Origin: PALSA-911 sp963743035
GTDB taxonomy: Bacteria; Pseudomonadota; Alphaproteobacteria; Acetobacterales; Acetobacteraceae
Direction of reading: 5' to 3'
Length of the DNA: 64,000 nt
Assembly (NCBI GenBank): GCA_963743035.1
Contig: CAVUOB010000003.1
Location: forward strand, 403,313-467,312
A program made the position numbers and the translations under genes. Below are positions 52,179 through 61,967 of this stretch, in pieces. Position 1 is the first letter of the stretch. The number at the start of each line of letters is the position of its first letter. The notes beneath the pieces were generated by a model. It searched no databases, was not told the DNA's origin, and worked only from the letters and a program-made list of their open reading frames with translations.

Positions 52179-55100
52179 TGAGCAGCGTGCCCAAGGTGCT
52201 GAAAGACGACGGGGCGCGACGCGATGCGATCAGCCTCCATGATCGGTCGATCCTGGTCGAGGCCGGCGCGGGTTCGGGCAAGACCGCCGTCATGGCCGGC
52301 CGCATCGCCGTCATGCTCGCCGAAGGCGTCTCCCCGCGCTCCATCGCCGCCGTCACCTTCACCGAACTTGCCGCGAGCGAGCTGCTGTCCCGCGTCCGAG
52401 AGTTTGTCGCCGACCTCACGGCCGGCAAGATCGCGCCCGAACTGCGCGTCGCGCTGCCCAATGGTCTGTCCCAATTCCAGCGCGACAATCTCGACGCCGC
52501 CAGCGCCACGATCGACGAAATCACCTGTTCGACCATCCACGGCTTCTGCCAACGCCTGATCAAGCCCTATCCGGCGGAGGCCGACATCGATCCCGGCGCC
52601 GGCGTCATGGATCGCAACCAGGCCGATCTCACCTTCCTCGAAATTGTCGATGGCTGGCTGCGCGAGCGCCTGTCCGGCGGCCAGGGCGGCATCCTGGCCG
52701 AGATGGTGCTGCACAGCCCCGGCGAGACCGTGGCGCTCATCCATAAGATCGCCGAGAATCTGCGCCGCCGCCGCAAGCTGTTGCCTCCGCCCGTCTCCCC
52801 GCTTGGCAGCCACCTGACGGCGTTCCGGCAGGCCACCGCCGACTTCGCAGGCTTCATGGATGGCGCGGCCGCGGCCGAGCCGGAAACGGCGGCGATCGTC
52901 GAGCGGCTGGCCGAGATGGCGACCGCCTTGACGAACGGTCCCGATACCGCAACGCCTGCGGGCCTCGTCTTGCTCCTGACTTCGCGTCCCCACCCGGACC
53001 TTTGCACCAAGGCCGGCGCCTTCGCCTCCTACCGCAAGAAGGGCAAATGGGCCGCCGCGGCGAAGCAGGCCGGTCTCTCCAAGGCCGACGGCGATCGGCT
53101 GAACGATGCCGCCGAGGTCCACTACATCGCCAGCTGCGACGCCTGGGTCTCGCTTGTGCAGGCCGCCGCAGGTCACGCCCTGGCGGCACTGATCGACGAA
53201 GCGCGTCCGATCCTGCAACGCTATCGCGACCACAAACGCGCGAGCGCCCAGCTCGACTTCGACGATCTGATTTTCGCCGCGCGCGATCTGCTGTGCGACC
53301 ATGACGACCTCCGCCGCGCGCTCGGGCAGCGTTTCGCCCACGTCCTCGTCGACGAGTTCCAGGACACCGATCCCCTGCAAACCGAGATCTTCTGGCGCCT
53401 TTGCGGCGAGCCGGTCGATGGCGAAGATGACTGGACTGGGTTCCGTATCCGGCCGGGCGCGCTGTTCCTGGTCGGCGACCCCAAGCAGGCGATCTATCGC
53501 TTCCGGGGCGCCGATGTCGGCGCCTATGTGCAAGCGCGCGACGCCTTCCGCGCCCAGGACCCCGGCAGCCTCCTGTCGATCTCCACCAATTTCCGCTCCT
53601 GCGCCTCGATCCTCACCTTCGTCAACGAGCGCTTCGAAGTCGTGCTCTCGGCCGACGGGCAGCCGGGCTTCACCGCTCTCGACCCGTTTCATGACGATCG
53701 CGACGGCCTGTGCATAGCGGCCCTCGACATCGCCGTGGCCGACGAAAACGGCAAGGCCAGCGCGGAGCAGCAGCGTGACGCCGAGGCCGACGCCATCGCC
53801 GATCTGTGCGCCCGGCTGATCGAAAGCCACCCCATCATCGATCGTCGCAGCGGAGCCGAGCGACCCTGCCAGCCGGGCGACATCGCCTTGCTGGCGCCGA
53901 CCGGCGCGGACCTGTGGCGCTATGAGGAAGCCTTGGAGCGCCGCGGCGTCCCCGTGGCGACACAGGCCGGCAAGGGACTGTTCCGCCGCCAGGAGGTCCA
54001 GGACCTGATCGCCCTGACCCGCGTCCTCGCTGATCGCCGCGACACGCTGGCGCTCGGCGCGCTGCTCCGCGGGCCTCTGGTCGGCCTCACCGAGGAAGAA
54101 CTGCTGGACATCGTGTGGGGGCTCCCCCGCTCGGAGGAGAAGCCCGATCGGATTACGCGTCTGGATCTCAGCATCGACCCAGCCGTCATCGGGCACCCGC
54201 TCGCGCGCGAGGTCATCGAGCGGCTCCAATCGCTTTCCCGGCGCGGCAACAGCACGACCCCGCACGAACTGCTGTCGCAGGCCGTGGACGTGATGCGCAT
54301 CCGTCCGCTCCTCCTCGAGCGCCATCGCGGCCAAGCAGAGCGCGCGCTCGCCAATGTCGATCTCTATCTCAGCCTGTCGACCGGCTACGCCGTGCGCGGC
54401 CTGCGCGCCTTCGCCGAGGCGATGACGGCGGCGTGGTCCGATGAGGCGCGGGCCGTCGAGGGCCGGCCCGACGCCCAGGAAGAAGCCGTCGCGCTGTTCA
54501 CCATGCACGCCGCCAAGGGGTTGGAATGGCCGATCGTCATTCCAGTCAACACCATGACCGGCGTCATGGCTCCTGAGAGCGCGGTCATCGATCGCCAGAC
54601 GGAGACCTTCTATTGCCCGGTCCTGGGCGTGCCGCCCGAGGGCTACGACGCCGCGCGTGACGCGGAAAAGGACGAGCTGGACCGCGAACGCATCCGGCTC
54701 TGGTACGTCGCGGCCACCCGCGCTCGCGAACTCCTCGTTCTGCCCAGGCTCGACGCCACGCCGTCGAAATCCGCCTGGATCGGTCTCGTCGATCTGTCGC
54801 TCGCCGCGCTTCCAGGCCTGGACGTCTCCCATTTGCCCGCCGGCTTCAGGGCGACAGCCGCTGGCGCGGCCAACATCCAGACGCGCGCGAGCTTCGCGGC
54901 CGAAGCCGAAGCCATCGCCACCGGGCAGACGCGGCTGACCTGGCTTGCACCCAGCCGCGACGAAAACGCCGCCGGGACCGTGCTGCGGGAAGAAGAGGCC
55001 GCCCTCTGGACAGGATCGGCCGACGACCAGCCCCCCGAGCTGGACGCGGCTGCCCCGGTGCAGGGCGGCCGCGAACGGGGGCTGATCCTGCACAAGCTTA

Positions 55101-55582
55101 TGGAAGAGGTGCTCACTGGCGAAACCCCAGAGGCGGAATCCGCCCTGACCGAACGCGCGGCCGAACTCATTCGCGCCCTCGGTAAAGTACCTGTCGCAGA
55201 TCCAGCTGCCGGACTTTCAGCCGGGGAATTGGCAGGCTGCATTGCACGAACCCTCATCTTGCCGGAGATCGCCACTCTCCGGCCGGAGCTGCTCGCCGAA
55301 TTCCCCATCTACGCCCTACGCAATGACGGGTCCGAGCTAGTCGCAACGGCGGGCATTGCCGATGCCCTGACAGTTGGAAACGACCGTCGACCGGTCGTGG
55401 TTGTCGACTGGAAGAGCGACGTTAACCCCAACGCTCAGACGCTCGACCACTATCGGGCTCAGGTCCGCGCTTATCTCGACATGACCGGCGCCGAGCGCGG
55501 ACTGATCGTTCTGATGACGAGGGGAACGGTGATTGCCGTCTCACCCTCGCCGCAGACAGTGGCGGAGCGACTCGCGCCATGA
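52178..55582 (+). CDS. AddA/RecB-like UvrD helicase-nuclease
   Basis: A 1134-residue SF1A helicase with Walker A EAGAGSGKTAVMAGR (about 28-42), FDDLIFAARDLL, VDEFQDTDPLQTEIFW (motif II), LVGDPKQAIYRFRGAD (motif III), MHAAKGLEWPIVIPVN (motif V), VAATRARELLVL (motif VI) and a C-terminal nuclease with IADALTVGNDRRPVVVVDWKSDVNP and HYRAQVRAYL. Together with the AddB-like protein it resembles a heterodimeric end-resecting helicase-nuclease. Whether it is the cell's housekeeping AddAB or a dedicated defence copy cannot be decided from this window. The island location favours the latter. Confidence 0.88.
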   Translation: MSSVPKVLKDDGARRDAISLHDRSILVEAGAGSGKTAVMAGRIAVMLAEGVSPRSIAAVTFTELAASELLSRVREFVADLTAGKIAPELRVALPNGLSQFQRDNLDAASATIDEITCSTIHGFCQRLIKPYPAEADIDPGAGVMDRNQADLTFLEIVDGWLRERLSGGQGGILAEMVLHSPGETVALIHKIAENLRRRRKLLPPPVSPLGSHLTAFRQATADFAGFMDGAAAAEPETAAIVERLAEMATALTNGPDTATPAGLVLLLTSRPHPDLCTKAGAFASYRKKGKWAAAAKQAGLSKADGDRLNDAAEVHYIASCDAWVSLVQAAAGHALAALIDEARPILQRYRDHKRASAQLDFDDLIFAARDLLCDHDDLRRALGQRFAHVLVDEFQDTDPLQTEIFWRLCGEPVDGEDDWTGFRIRPGALFLVGDPKQAIYRFRGADVGAYVQARDAFRAQDPGSLLSISTNFRSCASILTFVNERFEVVLSADGQPGFTALDPFHDDRDGLCIAALDIAVADENGKASAEQQRDAEADAIADLCARLIESHPIIDRRSGAERPCQPGDIALLAPTGADLWRYEEALERRGVPVATQAGKGLFRRQEVQDLIALTRVLADRRDTLALGALLRGPLVGLTEEELLDIVWGLPRSEEKPDRITRLDLSIDPAVIGHPLAREVIERLQSLSRRGNSTTPHELLSQAVDVMRIRPLLLERHRGQAERALANVDLYLSLSTGYAVRGLRAFAEAMTAAWSDEARAVEGRPDAQEEAVALFTMHAAKGLEWPIVIPVNTMTGVMAPESAVIDRQTETFYCPVLGVPPEGYDAARDAEKDELDRERIRLWYVAATRARELLVLPRLDATPSKSAWIGLVDLSLAALPGLDVSHLPAGFRATAAGAANIQTRASFAAEAEAIATGQTRLTWLAPSRDENAAGTVLREEEAALWTGSADDQPPELDAAAPVQGGRERGLILHKLMEEVLTGETPEAESALTERAAELIRALGKVPVADPAAGLSAGELAGCIARTLILPEIATLRPELLAEFPIYALRNDGSELVATAGIADALTVGNDRRPVVVVDWKSDVNPNAQTLDHYRAQVRAYLDMTGAERGLIVLMTRGTVIAVSPSPQTVAERLAP

Positions 55583-55672
55583 GGCTGAAAGTTATTGGCA
55601 GTCAATGAGTTGATGGGGCATCGGAAATCTTCTTAATCAGCAAGTTCGATCACGCCCTGGGGGGCAAGCTTC

Positions 55673-56890
55673 GTGTCATCTTTTGGGTTCACCTTTTTGT
55701 CGCGCAAGGCGCTGGGTCAGGCTGAGCAGCTAATGTTCGGCGGCGCCGCCGGGGTACGCGACGAGGTCGGTTTCCTCATTGTCCACCAGCGCTACGCCGA
55801 TCACTTCTTCCCCGGCACATCGGTTTTGCACACACGGCTCCGATATGTGCTTCTCATCCCTTGGCTTTACCAAAGCCTGCGGACGAAACGCCCTGTGCCC
55901 AAGGATTTTGGCCAGGCCTTCTCCGATCTCGAACATGAGCTGACCGGCCGCCTGAAATATGTCGAGGGTGTGGGAGGCGAGAAGGATGGCGTGATCGGAG
56001 GGGAGGTCTTCCCCCGAGTGATCAGTCAACCACCAGCCTATGTCTATTGGACAGCACTCGCCAAATGGGGACTGATAGGCACCCGCCCGGATGGCCGGCC
56101 GTGGAGCCGCCCGGATATGGCGAAGCTCCTGGCAGCGTCCAGCAAGCGCACGCTCCATGACGATGACGGCAAGCCCTTTGAAACGGTGGCTTGGCCCATC
56201 TCGGAGTTGATCGATGTTCCAGAGCACTGGGATGGAGGAAGAAAACTCACGCTCGACCTTTCACCCTCAGAGCAGCTCTATCTCGCGACCAAACTGCGCG
56301 CCGTTCGCTCGCCGACCGATCCAGGCGAGCCATCGCTCTTGTCGAAATTGGTTGGAAAGCCGCTCGGCGAGGCGGATCATTGCTGGGACAGCGAAATCCT
56401 CGCGCTCGCAGGCAAGGAAGCCGCCATGCTGAAGCGGGCCGGCCAGGCGGCGGCGCTTTCGGCCATTGGCAGGGCTATTTATGCAGCCCAGGTCGAGACG
56501 CTCAAGGAAACGCGCGACAAGCGGCCGCAGCCAAATCTGCATCGAGCCGAGCTGAAAGGCGCGATCGAGCAATGGGGCAAGCTGGCCGCTCGGCTGGATA
56601 TGAAACTGTTTTTCGCCGAAATCGGCCACCTCTCGCCCGCGGTTGAGGGCGTGTTGAAAGAGACTTCGGCCTGGGTTCAGGCGAGTGGCAAGGATCCCAT
56701 GCAACTCCTCGACGTGTACGCACGGGCGGAGGTCAGCAGGAAGGATGATCGCGCGCGTCTCGCCAGCAATCAGTTTGGCGTCGATCGGCGTATGGAATGG
56801 CAAGGCGAGCGCCATGGTCGCGCTGAGCCGCTCCATTATCGCTGGGGGAATGTGAAGCGGCTCCTGCGTGATCTGGAAGACGTCGCATGA
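55673..56890 (+). CDS. DUF6361 family protein
   Basis: A 405-residue protein with the DUF6361 opening FTFLSRKALGQAEQLMFGGAAGVRDEVGFLIVHQRYADHFFPGTSVLHTRLRYVLLIPWLYQ. The rest includes VISQPPAYVYWTALAKWGLIG. No catalytic motif was recognised. The start is a GTG at 55673. It lies 90 nt after the AddA-like gene, and its TGA overlaps the next ATG by 4 nt (ATGA). DUF6361 genes are seen near phospholipase-D-like and helicase genes, but their role is not known to me. Confidence 0.8.
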   Translation: MSSFGFTFLSRKALGQAEQLMFGGAAGVRDEVGFLIVHQRYADHFFPGTSVLHTRLRYVLLIPWLYQSLRTKRPVPKDFGQAFSDLEHELTGRLKYVEGVGGEKDGVIGGEVFPRVISQPPAYVYWTALAKWGLIGTRPDGRPWSRPDMAKLLAASSKRTLHDDDGKPFETVAWPISELIDVPEHWDGGRKLTLDLSPSEQLYLATKLRAVRSPTDPGEPSLLSKLVGKPLGEADHCWDSEILALAGKEAAMLKRAGQAAALSAIGRAIYAAQVETLKETRDKRPQPNLHRAELKGAIEQWGKLAARLDMKLFFAEIGHLSPAVEGVLKETSAWVQASGKDPMQLLDVYARAEVSRKDDRARLASNQFGVDRRMEWQGERHGRAEPLHYRWGNVKRLLRDLEDVA

Positions 56891-58692
56891 GCGATCGTCA
56901 GGCATGGCACGGCCAGCCCTATCTCGACGAGCTGCGGCCTGGGCGATTGGAGACGGTCACGCTCGCATTGTTTGCGAGCTACTCGGTCGATCTGTCTGCG
57001 GTCGCGGCGACATTGCTCGCCTTGATTGGTCGCAACAATGACAAGGGCAGCGGAACGGCGGTCGATTTTGCCGAAGCGATCGACACGCTGCGCGATCGCG
57101 TCAGGATCATCATCCAGCGCGGTCGGATCGCGCGGCCGATAGCGCTTCCCCGTATCGCGGGCATCCTCGATCAGTTCATCGTCGAGCAGCCCTACGATGA
57201 ACGAGAGCGCAGCTGGCACCCGAAGATTGCTTTGGTTGCCTACAACTGTCCCAAAGGAGAAATCCGCTGGAAACTCTGGATTGGCAGCCGGAACCTCACC
57301 CGATCGCAGGATCTCGACGCTGGCGTTTTGCTGGACGGTAGCGAAAAGCGCGCGAAAGGACGGGTTCGGCTCCCAGGTGTCGGCGCGCTCGGGGTTACTC
57401 TCGCACGCTCCGCATCGCGCGAGGATGCCGATGACATCGCGGCGCAACTGGAGGCGATTTGGTGGGAAGCCCCAGACGGGTTTCGGCTGCGCAGCCTCCT
57501 CAATGGGCTGGACGACGGCGTTCCCCTACCAGCGGAGCCACCAGCCGGCGCGGTCGATGGCATAACGATCATCAGTCCGTTCTTGTCGCCCGACTTTCTC
57601 AAGAAAGCAGGCAAGTGGGGAACGGCTGGATCCAGAACGCTGATTTCGTCGATGCCGGCCCTTGCCGATATGGCCAGCCGGTCCAGTAAGTCGCTGACAG
57701 GCTTCTCGAAAATCCTGGCCTATGCGGCGCCAGACGTGCTCGCTGACGAGTCCACGCTCCCGCTACCCGGCAACGAACCCGTGATCGAAGATGATGTGGA
57801 GCCAGCACCCCTTGCTCTCCATGCGAAGATTTTTTGCTTCCACTCGGGCGAGAACACCATCTTGAGGGTCGGGAGCGCCAATGCGACCGAAAGGGCATGG
57901 TCCGGGCGCAACTCGGAAATCATGGTCGAACTCGAGGCCGGCGAAGCGTTCACTTCCGGTCTGGCGTTCCTGGTCGGTAAAGCGACGCCTGTCACCATAG
58001 ACGAGCTCGTCGCCACCGATCCGCGCAGTATGAGCGCGGCCGATGCACTGGAAGAGTCGCGCAAAGCGCTTATGGCCTCCTGGAACCCGGTTCTGCGCCG
58101 GGACGGGGAATGCTTCTCGATCGATGCGGGGGCGGTTCCCTCGCTTGCCTATCCCGACCATGTGCTGCACGCTGGACCTGCAAATGGCGACCTGCTGGCT
58201 TGGCCGGCCGACGCGGTCCACCTAGGTCTTGGACCGATCCCCTTGTCACTTCAGTCTGCCTTCATTCAGGCCCGGATCAGCGGCCCGGACGGCGCTTTGA
58301 GATGGATGCAGCGAGTCACCGTCGATCCGCCTCTCGAAGAGCAGCGTGATCTAGCCGCGCTGGCTAGTCACATGGGGCTTCGCGTATTTCATGATTGGAT
58401 GCGTGCGATGCTCGGCGGCGACACGCTCCCGGTCGGTGGTGGCGCATGGGATGAAGACGCTGGATCGCCGGGCAACCGCCCCCAGAGCCCGGGTTACGAC
58501 CGCCTTACGCTGGAGGATATTCTCACGGCTTGGGCACGCGATCGCAAAGCGTTCGGCAGGGTCGATCGCCATTTTACTCCCTATGTGGATGCGCTTCTGG
58601 CGCACGGCGAAAATCTGAGCGAAGCGGAGAGAACTGACTTGAACGAACTCGCTCAGATCTGGGCTATCGCCCGGACCCAGCTTGCCTCATGA
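56887..58692 (+). CDS. Phospholipase-D-like protein with two HKD-type motifs
   Basis: A 601-residue protein. The first half-site is SWHPKIALV followed by LWIGSRNLTRSQDLDAGVLL, and the second is LHAKIFCF followed by LRVGSANATERAWSGRNSEIMVEL. This is the HxK...GSxN layout of the phospholipase-D superfamily with the Asp replaced. Two such halves make one active site that could cut DNA, RNA or a phosphodiester. The C-terminal 200 residues carry no recognised domain. It overlaps both neighbours by 4 nt, so it is translated with the DUF6361 protein and the helicase. Confidence 0.85.
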   Translation: MSDRQAWHGQPYLDELRPGRLETVTLALFASYSVDLSAVAATLLALIGRNNDKGSGTAVDFAEAIDTLRDRVRIIIQRGRIARPIALPRIAGILDQFIVEQPYDERERSWHPKIALVAYNCPKGEIRWKLWIGSRNLTRSQDLDAGVLLDGSEKRAKGRVRLPGVGALGVTLARSASREDADDIAAQLEAIWWEAPDGFRLRSLLNGLDDGVPLPAEPPAGAVDGITIISPFLSPDFLKKAGKWGTAGSRTLISSMPALADMASRSSKSLTGFSKILAYAAPDVLADESTLPLPGNEPVIEDDVEPAPLALHAKIFCFHSGENTILRVGSANATERAWSGRNSEIMVELEAGEAFTSGLAFLVGKATPVTIDELVATDPRSMSAADALEESRKALMASWNPVLRRDGECFSIDAGAVPSLAYPDHVLHAGPANGDLLAWPADAVHLGLGPIPLSLQSAFIQARISGPDGALRWMQRVTVDPPLEEQRDLAALASHMGLRVFHDWMRAMLGGDTLPVGGGAWDEDAGSPGNRPQSPGYDRLTLEDILTAWARDRKAFGRVDRHFTPYVDALLAHGENLSEAERTDLNELAQIWAIARTQLAS

Positions 58693-61691
58693 GCGCCAGA
58701 TCGAAACCCTTCCAGGCCGCGACGGTCAAGGCTGCAACTGCCGCACTGTCTGGAGGCAATCCGCTGCGCCGGTTTCTTGTCGCGGACGAGGTCGGCCTCG
58801 GCAAAACCGTCGTCGCCCGTGATACGCTTGCGGCATTGGCGAGCAAAGCGCGTAAGTTCACGGTCTATTATATTGCGAGCGGGCTCAAAGTCGCGGACCA
58901 GAATAAGGTCGAACTGCTGCGGTTCCTCGACAAGGACGAAGCCAAGGACGCGCTCTCCACCATCGACCGCGTCGGTCTCATTCCGTTTGAAGAAAAGCGA
59001 AAGGGAAAGCTGCGGCTCTACGCCTTTACGCCCACCACATCATTCTCCAGTTCGCAGCGCCTCTACGGTGGAAAGGCTGTCGAGCGCGCGTTCATCAAGC
59101 TCCTGTTGGACGAACTATACCCCGGCCTGACCGAAGTCTTTCCTGAAGGCTATATCGAATATGGCGCAACCTCCGGCTGGCCATGGGCGTGCGAAGAGGC
59201 TCAGGGCAAGTTCGACAATGTCTCCGCCCACTTCACGGCGGCCTATGGCCGAGCGTTACGCACGGAATTTGGCAAGCCGGCCCGCGAAAACATTCTGCGC
59301 GCGATCGAGACGAGCAGACATGGCCAGAGCTTGGGCCGGATACGAAAGGCGCTCGCTCAAGCCGCCTTGGATTCCGCGCCGCCTGACCTGGTGATTTTCG
59401 ACGAGTTCCAATGCTATCGCGAACTGCTCAATGCAGGTGCGGACAACCCGTTGGCGCAGCAACTGCTGACGGGAAAGGATGGAACAGCGCCGCCGCCGAT
59501 CCTTCTTCTGTCCGCCACGCCCTATCGCTTCTATGCGGAGCGCTGGGAAAGCGGCGCCGGGGCCGCGCCTCATGTCGAATTTTTCGAGATTATCGAGTTT
59601 CTGGGCGGGACAACCGTGCGCGCGGAGGCCGAAACCCGATTTCGCCGTTTCGGCGATCTCCTGCATTTGATCGGTCGTCTGCCGCCCGACAGCCGGCAGG
59701 CCGCCGTCGACGAGGCGCAGACGCTCAAGCATCAACTGGAGGCCCTCCTCACACCGCTCATGTCGCGGACCGAGCGCCCGGTTTCCGACCATGCCGGAGA
59801 GCCTGCGCCGCCATCCGTAAGGATCGAGCCCCACGATCTCGACGTCTATCGCCATTTCACCGACCACGTATCGCCCAAGCTCGCGGGCAGCGCGATCACC
59901 TATTGGCTTTCAGTGCCGCTCCCTGCGCAGGCGCTGGGGGATCGGTATCAGATTTCTCGCGACATAGACTTTCCCGCCACGCGCAGCGTTCCCCGCCTCG
60001 GGGTCACCAATTGCTTCAAGCCGCCCAAAGATGGCTGGGGAAGCGCCAAGCTCCGCGCCCTCAGTAGCCTTGTGCCAACGGAGGCCCTTGCCCTCCCATG
60101 GGTGTTGCCGTCGCTGACTTGGTGGGCGCCTTCAGGCCCATGGGCGAAGGTGACGCAATCGCCCAAGATGCTGATCTTCAGCAGGTTCAGGGCAACGCCG
60201 CAAAGTCTGGCAGCCCTTGTTAGCCTTGAGGTCGAGCGCAAATGCGTTGGAAAAAGCAATCTTCCCTACGCCGCCGCGTGGAAGAAGCGCCACCTTAACC
60301 CGAAGCCCAACCAAGGCCCCACGCTCGCACTGTTTCACCCGAGCCCCTTCCTGATCCGGGCTGTCGATCCCCTCGATGTGAAGGGAAAGGCGACGATGAA
60401 GCAGGTCAGGGCCAGCGCGCGGCAGCAGATTATTCGGGCGCTGCCCACGTCGATCGCGCCGGGGGCGCCGAATGCGCGGCACAACCGGCGGCGCAAACCG
60501 GCCTGGGCGATCCTCGCGGCCATCGAGCGCGCGCAGAAGGCGCCACTGGCTCGGGAGTTCGCGGCGGTCCAGAAGAGCTGGGGCCGGGTCGCGCCGAACG
60601 ATGCAACGCTTCAAACCTTGCTCAAACAGCGCCAAGAGGCCGATGCGATTACCTGGCTGAGCCGATGGGAACTCGACGCCTTGGTCGATATGGCTCTCGG
60701 CGCCCCCGGGGTCGTGACGGGCCGAGCACTCTACCGCCACCTTCCAGAGCTTTTCGATTTCCAGGAGCAGCATTTCGCGCGGCTTGTGCGCTTCTGCTGG
60801 ACGCGGCTGCGCACCTATCTGGATCGCCCTGTTTTCTGGTCCGTTTTGCCCGGCGAAGACGCGACGCAGAAATATCAGAATGCGTGCGTTGACGGCTGCT
60901 TGGAAGCCGTCCTCGACGAACATTTCTGGCTGCGCAAATCTAAGGTCAACCCCGATGGGCTGATCGAGGACCTGTCGGCAGCACTTGCGGCGAACGTCGG
61001 CACCTTCGGGTTCAAGGGCGCGAAGAAAAAGGACAAGATCCGTATCCGCTGTCACGCTGCGGTGCCGTTTGGCGGCACCGAGACGGAGACGCATCGACAG
61101 GACCATGATGTCCATGAACCGCCACCAGCGCGCTCTGAGGAAATCCGTAGCGCGTTCAATACACCGTTCTGGCCCCACGTCTTGGCGACGACCTCCGTCG
61201 GACAAGAAGGTCTCGACTTTCATAGCTGGTGCGACAGGCTCGGCCACTGGGATCTTTGTTCCAGCCCGGTTGACCTGGAGCAACGAGAAGGCCGCGTTCA
61301 ACGCTTCGGCGGACTGACTATCCGGCAACCGCTCGCCAGAAAACTAGGCGAACAAGCCTTGGCGCAGGCACGAGGCCAAGCATCGTCACCATGGGACATC
61401 ATCGCCCGCGACGCCGACAAGGCCTTCGCGGACGATAAAACGGGCCTCAGCCCCTGGTGGACGATGGAAGGTGCGAATCTCAAGCGGCATTTGTTCGCGC
61501 TTCCCCAAAGTCGTGACATTGATCGATTTGCGAAGCTCAGAACGCAGAGGCTTCTCTATCGTCTTGCCTTAGGGCAGCCGGACCAGGAGGATCTCGTCGA
61601 ACTTTTAACCCATCACGACATGGAAACGACGCAGTCGCTACAGGCGTTGACCCTCGACCTGTCCGCCTTCTCACAACAGCAGCGCATCTAG
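58689..61691 (+). CDS. Large SF2 helicase-like protein
   Basis: A 1000-residue protein. It starts MSARSKPFQAATVKAATAAL. VADEVGLGKTVVARDTL is the Walker A (about 30-46), VIFDEFQCYREL motif II (about 235), LLLSATPYRFYAERW motif III, MLIFSRFRATPQSLAAL motif IV, TTSVGQEGLDFHSWC motif V and DLEQREGRVQRFGG motif VI. A large Arg- and Pro-rich insertion lies between the halves. The protein is probably a translocase for the adjacent PLD-like and DUF6361 partners. It ends the five-gene run, and a strong hairpin follows. Confidence 0.85.
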   Translation: MSARSKPFQAATVKAATAALSGGNPLRRFLVADEVGLGKTVVARDTLAALASKARKFTVYYIASGLKVADQNKVELLRFLDKDEAKDALSTIDRVGLIPFEEKRKGKLRLYAFTPTTSFSSSQRLYGGKAVERAFIKLLLDELYPGLTEVFPEGYIEYGATSGWPWACEEAQGKFDNVSAHFTAAYGRALRTEFGKPARENILRAIETSRHGQSLGRIRKALAQAALDSAPPDLVIFDEFQCYRELLNAGADNPLAQQLLTGKDGTAPPPILLLSATPYRFYAERWESGAGAAPHVEFFEIIEFLGGTTVRAEAETRFRRFGDLLHLIGRLPPDSRQAAVDEAQTLKHQLEALLTPLMSRTERPVSDHAGEPAPPSVRIEPHDLDVYRHFTDHVSPKLAGSAITYWLSVPLPAQALGDRYQISRDIDFPATRSVPRLGVTNCFKPPKDGWGSAKLRALSSLVPTEALALPWVLPSLTWWAPSGPWAKVTQSPKMLIFSRFRATPQSLAALVSLEVERKCVGKSNLPYAAAWKKRHLNPKPNQGPTLALFHPSPFLIRAVDPLDVKGKATMKQVRASARQQIIRALPTSIAPGAPNARHNRRRKPAWAILAAIERAQKAPLAREFAAVQKSWGRVAPNDATLQTLLKQRQEADAITWLSRWELDALVDMALGAPGVVTGRALYRHLPELFDFQEQHFARLVRFCWTRLRTYLDRPVFWSVLPGEDATQKYQNACVDGCLEAVLDEHFWLRKSKVNPDGLIEDLSAALAANVGTFGFKGAKKKDKIRIRCHAAVPFGGTETETHRQDHDVHEPPPARSEEIRSAFNTPFWPHVLATTSVGQEGLDFHSWCDRLGHWDLCSSPVDLEQREGRVQRFGGLTIRQPLARKLGEQALAQARGQASSPWDIIARDADKAFADDKTGLSPWWTMEGANLKRHLFALPQSRDIDRFAKLRTQRLLYRLALGQPDQEDLVELLTHHDMETTQSLQALTLDLSAFSQQQRI

Positions 61692-61722
61692 CCGAGCGGC
61701 AAACCGTGTGCGAGCGGATGTA

Positions 61723-61757
61723 GCGGGCGTGCCGGCCGGCATTTCCGGCACGCCCGC
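61723..61757 (+). terminator. Strong hairpin at the end of the rightward block
   Basis: 13-bp perfect arms GCGGGCGTGCCGG and CCGGCACGCCCGC with a 9-nt loop, 31 nt after the helicase stop. No T-run follows. It probably terminates or protects the 12-kb transcript. Confidence 0.6.
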
Positions 61758-61766
61758 CCTGTTCAT

Positions 61767-61967
61767 GCCGGGCATACGCCCGGCTGTGGGGCGCCGCCCG
61801 GTGGGCCGGGCTGTCGGCAAAGCTGAAGCCCCGGCAGCCGGGTCTTCCCCCTTCGGGCTTCCATCCCTGGCGCCGGCATGGCCGGAGAGTGAGAGTGCAG
61901 ACCGGATTTTCCGTGACGGGTTGAGGGCTGGGAGAGAGGCTCCTGGCACCCGTCGCGGAGACCCGCG
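61767..61967 (+). other. Structured GC-rich leader of ardC
   Basis: About 200 nt between the terminator and ardC. It contains GCCGGGC-ATAC-GCCCGGC (61767-61784) and further pairable segments. The ribosome site is weak (GGAGACCC), so the leader may fold around the ardC start. Confidence 0.35.

Noticed and set aside
52157..55093. A 978-codon open frame on the minus strand under the AddA-like gene
   Set aside because: It is antisense to a gene with a full set of SF1 helicase motifs, shows no family resemblance and reflects high GC content.
49524..55582. A plain housekeeping addAB operon
   Set aside because: The AddB-like protein is short and appears to lack the cysteine cluster. The pair sits inside an integrase-bearing island next to defence genes. 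The housekeeping option is not fully excluded.
35239..61691. A DISARM or BREX system
   Set aside because: WYL regulator, SNF2/PLD helicase and methylase recall these systems. But no DUF1998 protein, no PglX- or PglZ-like protein and no BrxL were found, and the methylase is of type III.
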